Shown: positions 57,164 to 64,000 of the stretch, in pieces | Position numbering within the stretch: the stretch's first letter is position 1 | Layout of the letters: the number at the start of each line of letters is the position of its first letter | Position numbers and translations under genes: made by a program | Notes under the pieces: model-generated | Told to the model about the DNA's origin: nothing | The model's database searches: none | What the model saw: only the letters and a program-made list of their open reading frames with translations | Origin: Clostridiaceae bacterium | GTDB lineage: Bacteria; Bacillota; Clostridia; Acetivibrionales; DTU013 | Assembly (NCBI GenBank): GCA_012519745.1 | Contig: JAAYPO010000062.1 | Span: forward strand, 1-64,000 | Length of the DNA stretch: 64,000 bases | Reading direction: 5' to 3'

Positions 57164-58513
57164 ATGATTAAGAAGATCGCATACAAAAGACTATTGCCGC
57201 TTTTAATAACTGTGGTCATGATGCTTGGTGTTATTGCCGGATGCGGCACAGATACCAAGGTTGTTGGAGAAACCGAAACAGATGATGCTCCGGTCCGGCA
57301 GACACCGCCCGCAACTGATACTCCGGACCAGCCGGCAGAACCGGATGTGACGCCGGAGCCTGAAGGCTTGCAGCCCGAACCGGGAGCGGTACTTAAGATT
57401 TGGGACTCGGAAGGGCCAGAGGGCAACTGGCTGATGGAAGTTACAAAACAGTTCACGGATAAGTATGGGGTAGAGGTAACATACGAACCTGTTGGGCACA
57501 CGGATTCTCCGGCCAAGATGAAGACCGACGGACCGGCAGGTCTCGGAGCCGACGTTTTTTCAGCGCCCCATGACCACCTGGGAGGACTGGTGACCGCCGG
57601 ACTGGTTTATCCGAACGATGTATCAGATCCTGCTGAATATATGGATGCCGCAGTCCAGGGTACCTCCTACGACGGCGTATGGTATGGCTATCCGGTAGCA
57701 ATAGAGACTTATGCACTGTTCTATAACAAAGATCTTGTGGCTGAGCCGCCAAAAACCTTTGATGAACTGATAACATTTTCAAAGAGCTTTAATGATATAA
57801 AGAACAACAAGTACGGCTTCATGATGGAGGCCGCTAATTTCTATTACATTTATTCATTCATGAGCGGATATGGAGGATATGTATTCGGAAATAACGGAAC
57901 GAATAGAAACGATATAGGCCTTAACAGCCCTGGCGCTGTGGAGGCATTGAAATTCCACCAGTCACTGAAGGAAATACTGCCCCTTAACACTGCCGATATC
58001 AATTATGATATAAAGAGCGCACTTTTCAATGAAGGCAATCTTGCATTTGATATCGATGGACCCTGGGCGATCAGGGGCCACATGGATGCAGGCGTCAACT
58101 TTGGCATCGCCCCGCTGCCGCTGCTCCCCAACGGGAAGAATCCCCAGTCCTTCTCCGGTATAAGGGCATTCTATGTCAATTCCTATACAAAATACTCGAA
58201 TGCGGCCATGCTGCTGGCTCAGTTCCTGACATCGAAGGAATTGCTTGCCGACAGATTCACCAACACGAACCAGATACCACCCCGTAAGGACCTGTTGGAC
58301 GATCCGGCGATCAAAAATGATGAGTATTCTGCCGCTATACTCAATCAGGCACAGTACGCCCAGGCAATGCCGAACATACCCGAAATGAGCTCGGTCTGGA
58401 CGCCGATGGCCACAGCTCTCGAAGAGAACTGGAACAAAGGCGGTGATCCGAAGCCGCTGTTGGATAATGCGGTCAACTCCATACAGGATGCGCTGGCTGC
58501 ACAGAGCCAATAA
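57164..58513 (+). CDS. malE: Maltose/maltodextrin-type ABC transporter substrate-binding lipoprotein
   Basis: Lipobox VIAGCGT; LKIWDSEGPEGNWLMEVTKQFTDKYGVEVTYEPVGHTDSPAKMKTDGPAGLGADVFSAPHDHLGGLVTAGLV. Confidence 0.9.
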   Translation: MIKKIAYKRLLPLLITVVMMLGVIAGCGTDTKVVGETETDDAPVRQTPPATDTPDQPAEPDVTPEPEGLQPEPGAVLKIWDSEGPEGNWLMEVTKQFTDKYGVEVTYEPVGHTDSPAKMKTDGPAGLGADVFSAPHDHLGGLVTAGLVYPNDVSDPAEYMDAAVQGTSYDGVWYGYPVAIETYALFYNKDLVAEPPKTFDELITFSKSFNDIKNNKYGFMMEAANFYYIYSFMSGYGGYVFGNNGTNRNDIGLNSPGAVEALKFHQSLKEILPLNTADINYDIKSALFNEGNLAFDIDGPWAIRGHMDAGVNFGIAPLPLLPNGKNPQSFSGIRAFYVNSYTKYSNAAMLLAQFLTSKELLADRFTNTNQIPPRKDLLDDPAIKNDEYSAAILNQAQYAQAMPNIPEMSSVWTPMATALEENWNKGGDPKPLLDNAVNSIQDALAAQSQ

Positions 58514-58527
58514 TAGATGATGGTTCG

Positions 58528-58561
58528 GGCAGGGAAAGTCGATTGCCCGGCTGTCCCTGCC
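58528..58561 (+). repeat. Hairpin between malE and malF with alternative pairing
   Basis: GGCAGGGA (58528) / TCCCTGCC (58554); alternative CGGGCA (58526) / TGCCCG (58544). Confidence 0.65.
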
Positions 58562-58595
58562 TTGGTTACATTATTCCGGAAGGGTGTGAATGTGT

Positions 58596-59897
58596 ATGAA
58601 CAGCCATTCCAAAAAAGCAGGATTGCTTTCTGTCATTTTCATGGGTCTGGGTCAGCTTTATAACAGGCAGTACATCAAGGGTGGATTTTTTGCGCTGATA
58701 GAGCTGGGCTATATCATTTTCCTCGCACCGTATACGGTAAACAGTATCCGGGGCTTAGTAACGCTCGGCAGTACACCGCAGAAAATGGTCAAAGGCAGGA
58801 TCATACAAGGAGATCACTCAATCTTCCTGATGGTGTTCGGAATTATTTCATTGATAGTGCTCTTTATGTTTATAGTTTTCTACATCATCAATGTCAGGGA
58901 TGCCATGCGGGTCGGTAAAAACAGAGACAACGGACTTGATTCCAATTCTGTGATAATTTCTCTTAGGAATTTGTCTGAAAAAGGATTTCCATATATTTTG
59001 CTGACGCCTGCTGTTGTTTTCACACTATTTTTAACGGTTGTTCCTCTGACATTTGGAGTTATGATCGCATTTACCAACTACTCCAGCCCGAACCACCTGC
59101 CGCCCAGATCACTTGTGGATTGGGTCGGCTTTCAGAATTTCATAAACCTGTTCAAGCTGCCGTCCCTTGGCAAGACCTTCGCAGGCGTCGCGTTATGGAC
59201 CATTTCATGGGCGATTCTTTCAACGCTATCGACATTTTTAGTCGGACTTGTGTTTGCGGTTATCATAAATGCAAACAAGATAGCGCTGAAAAAATTCTGG
59301 CGTTCTATTTTCATCCTGCCATGGGCTGTTCCTGGGTTCATATCCATACTGGTCATGAGGAATATGTTCAATGGGCAGTTTGGGCCGATAAACAAATATC
59401 TGACAGCCATAGGTATGGCTCCGGTCCCATGGCTGGCTGAGCCGATGTGGGCCAGGATCACCTGTCTGCTGGTCAATCTGTGGCTGGGATTCCCGTATTA
59501 CATGGCAATGATGTCGGGCGTACTGACGGGCATACCTCGGGATCTGTACGAGGCGGCTTCCATAGAAGGAGCCAGTGCTTTTCAGAAGTTCAGAAAAATA
59601 ACGCTGCCGCTGGTGCTGTTTGCTACGGCTCCGCTGGTGATAAATGGATTTGCATATAATTTCAACAACTTTACATTGATATACCTGCTGACCAGCGGTA
59701 ATCCAACAAATAATGAATATTTCTACGCCGGAAACACTGATATTTTGCTGTCGTGGCTGTATAAGCTCACCCTTGAGCAGAATCAGTTCCATATGGCGGC
59801 TGTTGTTTCCATCATCGTATTTGTCTTTATTGCATCGATTTCCGCATTCAATTATATGAACACAAAATCTTTCAGAGAGGAGGATATGGTACAATGA
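58596..59897 (+). CDS. malF: Maltodextrin ABC transporter permease (MalF-like)
   Basis: ILTPAVVFTLFLTVVPLTFGVMIAFTNYSSP; EAASIEGASAFQKFRKITLPLV; start may be 58590 or 58596. Confidence 0.92.
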   Translation: MNSHSKKAGLLSVIFMGLGQLYNRQYIKGGFFALIELGYIIFLAPYTVNSIRGLVTLGSTPQKMVKGRIIQGDHSIFLMVFGIISLIVLFMFIVFYIINVRDAMRVGKNRDNGLDSNSVIISLRNLSEKGFPYILLTPAVVFTLFLTVVPLTFGVMIAFTNYSSPNHLPPRSLVDWVGFQNFINLFKLPSLGKTFAGVALWTISWAILSTLSTFLVGLVFAVIINANKIALKKFWRSIFILPWAVPGFISILVMRNMFNGQFGPINKYLTAIGMAPVPWLAEPMWARITCLLVNLWLGFPYYMAMMSGVLTGIPRDLYEAASIEGASAFQKFRKITLPLVLFATAPLVINGFAYNFNNFTLIYLLTSGNPTNNEYFYAGNTDILLSWLYKLTLEQNQFHMAAVVSIIVFVFIASISAFNYMNTKSFREEDMVQ

Positions 59898-60838
59898 AAA
59901 CTTCTGACACCCAAGGGCAGGCCGGGATAGCTGCCAATGCCGATGGGACCGGTATCGCCCCGGATGCAGGAAGCAATGTGAGTCCTGCTCCTAAAAGAAA
60001 AAAACACATTGATATCAGAGGTCGGATCGTCAGGTTTTTCATATATATCCTTCTGGCGGTAACGGCTGTCACTTCGATCTACCCTATACTTTGGATCGTC
60101 ATGTCATCGTTGAATCCAGGCAATGCACTGTATTCATCCACGCTGATCCCGAAACGCCTGACGCTGGTCCACTATTCGGAGCTTTTTATAAAAAGGGATT
60201 TTGGACTGTGGTACATGAACACGCTTAAAATCGCGGTCCTTACAATGCTGCTTTCTGTCGTTCTGGTCATCATCACGGCATATGCGTTATCCCAGTTCAG
60301 ATTCAAGGGAAGGCGGTTTTCATTGATGACGATGCTGATACTGCAGGCGTTTCCAAATTTCATGTCCATGATAGCCATTTACCTGCTTCTGCTGCAGCTC
60401 AACCTCCTGGATTCGCATTACGGCCTTGTGCTCGTCTATGCAGGAGGAGCTATCCCGGGAGGCGCCTGGCTCGTAAAGGGATACTTTGACGGCATACCCA
60501 GGTCTATCCCGGAAGCGGCCAAGATAGATGGTGCGTCAAGCGCGACCATATTCAGAAAGATCATGATGCCGATGTCGACACCGATCCTTACGTTTGTTGC
60601 CCTGTCTAACTTTATTGCGCCCTGGATGGATTTCATAATGGCAAGGCTTGTACTGAGATCAGCCGCTAAAAAGACACTGGCCATCGGTTTGTATGAGATG
60701 GTCTCCGGCAGGATGAACACTGAGTTCACAATGTTTGCAGCAGGCGCGGTCATGGTCGCAGTACCTATTACGGTGCTGTTTGTGTTCCTGCAAAGGTTTA
60801 TGATACAGGGACTGGCGGAAGGAGCATCCAAAACCTGA
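59894..60838 (+). CDS. malG: Maltodextrin ABC transporter permease (MalG-like)
   Basis: SSLNPGNALYSSTLIPKRLTLVHYSELF; IPRSIPEAAKIDGASSATIFRKIMMPMSTPIL. Confidence 0.93.
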   Translation: MKTSDTQGQAGIAANADGTGIAPDAGSNVSPAPKRKKHIDIRGRIVRFFIYILLAVTAVTSIYPILWIVMSSLNPGNALYSSTLIPKRLTLVHYSELFIKRDFGLWYMNTLKIAVLTMLLSVVLVIITAYALSQFRFKGRRFSLMTMLILQAFPNFMSMIAIYLLLLQLNLLDSHYGLVLVYAGGAIPGGAWLVKGYFDGIPRSIPEAAKIDGASSATIFRKIMMPMSTPILTFVALSNFIAPWMDFIMARLVLRSAAKKTLAIGLYEMVSGRMNTEFTMFAAGAVMVAVPITVLFVFLQRFMIQGLAEGASKT

Positions 60839-60890
60839 TATATGGTCTATGTGAGTAATTAAGCTGCAAGTGTACTTTTGGAGGTATTTG

Positions 60891-62801
60891 ATGAACTACG
60901 AAGCTATCTATCATTCAACTGATTCACAATACTGTCATGCTATCGACAAAAATACTGTCGTTATAAGGCTGCGAGCCAAAAGAGGCGACCTTGAGGAATG
61001 TGTCGTCTGCTACGGTGACAGGGTCTATCCAAGGGAAGAGGTCCGTGTGGATACGGCTCAGATGCGTATAGCGGCTTCGGATAGATTCTTTGATTACTTT
61101 GAAGCTGTCATATACACTGATTTGACTCGTCTTTGCTACTATTTCATTCTTTCCGACGGCAGCATGTCGGCTTACTATTATGGATATGACTTTCATGACA
61201 AGCTGGAATTCAACAGGAACCTGTACTTCCAGCTTTCATATATAAGGGAGGAGGATATCGCGGATGTACCCGAATGGGCAAAAAGGGCCGTGATATACCA
61301 GATATTCCCCGACAGCTTCGCCACATCAAGGGGATTTTTGTCAGGCGAAGGACTGAGGATCCCGCTGCCGGTCAGTGATACGGTGGGATCAGGTAAGTCC
61401 GAATCAGGCAGCTCCGATGGTATAGATGCAAATATGATAGATACGGGCGGCGTCCACAGCAGTGAAGAAATGGACAATAGAAAACATTTGTACAGCAGCA
61501 AGCCCATATTGTATAGTAAGGGTAAGCTAGGAGGCACACTCAGAGGTATTATTGACAATCTTCCATATCTTGAAGAACTGGGAATCAACTGCATCTACCT
61601 TACACCGATTTTTACTGCGGGGGAGTATCATAAGTATGATACCATCGATTATCTCTCCGTGGATCCCTGTTTTGGTGATCTCCAGACTCTGAAGGAGCTG
61701 GTCGCACGCTGCCATCAGGCAGGCATCAGAGTCATCCTTGACGGGGTCTTCAACCATTGCGGTGCCGGCTTCTTTGCATTCAGGGACGTGATTGAAAAAG
61801 GAGAAGCTTCAGAGTATAAAGGCTGGTTTTTCATTAAAAGCTTCCCTATCAGCATTGACGAGCCCAATTATGATACTTTTGCATATGTGTGGAATATGCC
61901 CAAGCTAAATACCGGAAACAGGGAAACAGCCGAGTACTTCATCAATGTGGGCACTTACTGGATCAAAGAGGCCGATATAGACGGCTGGCGGCTGGATGTA
62001 GCCAATGAGGTGAACCATGATTTCTGGAGAGAGTTCAGAAAGGCTGTCAGGGCTGTGAAGCCTGACGCGTTCCTGCTGGGAGAGATCTGGTTCGATGCCC
62101 CGGAATGGCTGGGAGGAGACCAGTTCGATTCGCTTATGAACTACGGCTTTTCATATGTCTGCGCCGACTTTTTTGCTAAGCGCATCATTAGTGTGAAGCA
62201 GTTCAGTGACAGGATCGGTTATCTTTTGATGAGGTATAAGAAGAATGTACAGTATGTCCAGATGAATCTGCTTGACAGTCACGATGTGCCAAGATTCCTT
62301 TCACTGGCAGGAGGCGATGTCAGGCGGCTCAAGCTTGCTGTTCTGTTCATGATGACCCATATCGGTGCTCCCAATATATTTTATGGAGATGAAAAGGGTC
62401 TTGCCGGCATGACAGAAGATGATTACCGAAGGCCTATGCAGTGGGAGGATACGGAGCATTCGAGTGATATATTGAACTATTACAAGAAACTCATAGCCAT
62501 AAGGAAAGAGTACATTGAACTGATGCTTGGGGACTATGTCACCCGGGATGTGGATATAACTGCAAACACGTTGGTTTTCTCACGTGAGGCCAATGGCGAA
62601 AGGATTTATGTGATCATTAATAACAGTGAATTCCCTGTTCGATACATGCTTGACGTTTCGGATGAGGTCTCCTGTGATGGAAATTCTATGAGCGCTCTGG
62701 AGCTGATGAGCGGCAAGATACATAAAATCAAGGATAGCAGAGTTTACCTGGAGCTTGACGAGTTGAGCGGAATGATTGTCAAAGTGATTGCTGAGCTCTG
62801 A
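60891..62801 (+). CDS. GH13 alpha-glycosidase (neopullulanase/cyclomaltodextrinase-like)
   Basis: VIYQIFPDSFA; GINCIYLTPIFTAGEYHKYDTIDYLSVDPCFG; VILDGVFNHCG; IDGWRLDVANEV; LGEIWFDAPEWL; LLDSHDVPRFL; start set to ATG 60891. Confidence 0.95.
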   Translation: MNYEAIYHSTDSQYCHAIDKNTVVIRLRAKRGDLEECVVCYGDRVYPREEVRVDTAQMRIAASDRFFDYFEAVIYTDLTRLCYYFILSDGSMSAYYYGYDFHDKLEFNRNLYFQLSYIREEDIADVPEWAKRAVIYQIFPDSFATSRGFLSGEGLRIPLPVSDTVGSGKSESGSSDGIDANMIDTGGVHSSEEMDNRKHLYSSKPILYSKGKLGGTLRGIIDNLPYLEELGINCIYLTPIFTAGEYHKYDTIDYLSVDPCFGDLQTLKELVARCHQAGIRVILDGVFNHCGAGFFAFRDVIEKGEASEYKGWFFIKSFPISIDEPNYDTFAYVWNMPKLNTGNRETAEYFINVGTYWIKEADIDGWRLDVANEVNHDFWREFRKAVRAVKPDAFLLGEIWFDAPEWLGGDQFDSLMNYGFSYVCADFFAKRIISVKQFSDRIGYLLMRYKKNVQYVQMNLLDSHDVPRFLSLAGGDVRRLKLAVLFMMTHIGAPNIFYGDEKGLAGMTEDDYRRPMQWEDTEHSSDILNYYKKLIAIRKEYIELMLGDYVTRDVDITANTLVFSREANGERIYVIINNSEFPVRYMLDVSDEVSCDGNSMSALELMSGKIHKIKDSRVYLELDELSGMIVKVIAEL

Positions 62802-62926
62802 GATCTTAGCAAGCAGGGGACGATGGCATTGATTGAGAAACAGGCTATAGTCCCGATAACGATTCAGTCCATTGCTAATTGAACCAGGAAAAGCAGATCG
62901 ATAGCAGATCTATTATGGAGGATTTT

Positions 62927-64000
62927 ATGTCTGCCAGATTTAAGTTTGTGTTTTTTCAGGCTAAGGTTATACAAATACTGATATTTATGTTTGTTGTGTC
63001 AACACTTTTGTTGACTTCAGGGTGCAGTTCAAAGGAGCGATTGCCGCTCAAAACCGGAGATGCAGAAATTGAAGGGCAGAATTCGCCAGCGTCTGTGAGT
63101 GATGAAGCTTCCAGCACGGATCAGTCTGATGCGAAAAATGCCACATTAGCATCGGATACCTCAAGGGCCAATGTTGCGCCGTCTGCAGCTGATACTCCGG
63201 TAACGGGTGTGTTTCCTGATGTGGACAGGAAACCGCGCGTGATTGAAAACAAGTACGGCATCTATTACGAAATTTTTGTCAGGTCCTTTGCCGATTCTGA
63301 TGGCGACGGCATCGGTGATATAAAGGGCATGACCTCAATGCTGGATTACCTTAATGATGGCAATTCTCAGACTGACACCGACCTGGGTGTGAACGGCATA
63401 TATCTGATGCCTGTGAATGTATCTCCCAGCTATCACAAGTATGATGTGATCAACTATTATGAGATCGATCCGGAATATGGCTCGATGGAGGATTTTGAGC
63501 TTTTCCTGACAGAAGCACATAAACGTGGTATGAGAGTCATAATGGATCTTGCTGTAAACCATACAAGCAGTGAGCATCCATGGTTCAAAGAGTCGGCCGC
63601 TTCCTCCGGCAGCCCGTACAGGGATTATTATAACTGGGCATACGATGATACGGAAGGCTATGATGTCAAGAGCGTCCTTTCTTCCGGAAGCAAAATATGG
63701 CACAGCCTCAACGGCAGCTATTATTACGGTTATTTCTGGAGTGGGATGCCTGATCTGAATTATGACAATCCCAAAGTGAGAGAAGAGATAAAGAATGTGG
63801 CGCGTTTTTGGCTGGAGAAGGGCGTGGACGGCTTCAGGCTGGATGCTGCAATGCATATTTACGGAGTGTATGAAAAGCCTGTCGGCACCAGGCTGCAGGA
63901 GAAGAATATCCAATGGTGGAAGGAATTCGGGTCGGCTGCCGAGCAGATCGATCCCGATGTTTATCTGGTTGGTGAGGTCTGGGACAAAACTTATGCGATC
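62927..64000 (+). CDS. GH13 alpha-amylase lipoprotein, 3' end beyond window
   Basis: RBS ggagg, ATG 62927; lipobox LLTSGCSS; YYEIFVRSFADSDGDGIGDIKGM; RVIMDLAVNHTSSEHPWF; VDGFRLDAAMHIY; YLVGEVWD; no stop in window so absent from ORF track. Confidence 0.93.
   Translation, partial: MSARFKFVFFQAKVIQILIFMFVVSTLLLTSGCSSKERLPLKTGDAEIEGQNSPASVSDEASSTDQSDAKNATLASDTSRANVAPSAADTPVTGVFPDVDRKPRVIENKYGIYYEIFVRSFADSDGDGIGDIKGMTSMLDYLNDGNSQTDTDLGVNGIYLMPVNVSPSYHKYDVINYYEIDPEYGSMEDFELFLTEAHKRGMRVIMDLAVNHTSSEHPWFKESAASSGSPYRDYYNWAYDDTEGYDVKSVLSSGSKIWHSLNGSYYYGYFWSGMPDLNYDNPKVREEIKNVARFWLEKGVDGFRLDAAMHIYGVYEKPVGTRLQEKNIQWWKEFGSAAEQIDPDVYLVGEVWDKTYAI

Noticed and set aside
59238-59894. 218-aa minus-strand ORF
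   Set aside because: Antisense to MalF-like permease; no domain evidence.
63335-63913. 192-aa minus-strand ORF
   Set aside because: Antisense to the truncated GH13 lipoprotein gene.

Overview
The window reads as a chromosomal segment of an anaerobic, spore-forming Firmicute (Clostridia-like). It carries the conserved block mazG - HU - rqcP(yabO) - yabP - yabQ - divIC - yabR(S1), followed by tRNA-Leu(UAA) and an initiator tRNA-fMet. A tRNA-Arg(CCU) lies further downstream. Most of the rest is carbohydrate metabolism and transport: (i) a hexuronate cluster (PfkB kinase, UxuB-like SDR, 6-phosphogluconate dehydrogenase, LarA-family protein, UxaC); (ii) a 14-kb rare-sugar cluster (FGGY kinase, DeoR regulator, two Gfo/Idh oxidoreductases, Zn-dehydrogenase, FucI-like protein, two TIM-barrel isomerase-like proteins, sugar ABC transporter); (iii) a maltodextrin cluster (LacI regulator, MalEFG-like ABC, two GH13 enzymes, the last truncated by the window end). 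Other content: three MCPs of different architecture, an amino-acid ABC transporter, two LarA paralogues, an ABC + two-component envelope-type module, two SLH proteins and a PIN-PhoH protein. No CRISPR array, prophage or intact transposase was seen. The most interesting observations are a possible hexuronate-to-gluconate shunt using a nickel-pincer (LarA-family) epimerase; a possible oxidation/elimination/hydration/reduction sugar-cleaving cluster with a shared AATAAACGATA operator at three promoters; an 11-bp-phased tandem array upstream of malE; paired near-identical palindromes flanking a sugar-binding-protein gene; a perfect 17-bp inverted repeat over the promoter of an acyl-CoA synthetase gene; and two decayed gene remnants missed by the ORF track. 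All calls come from reading the sequence; no database search was run.
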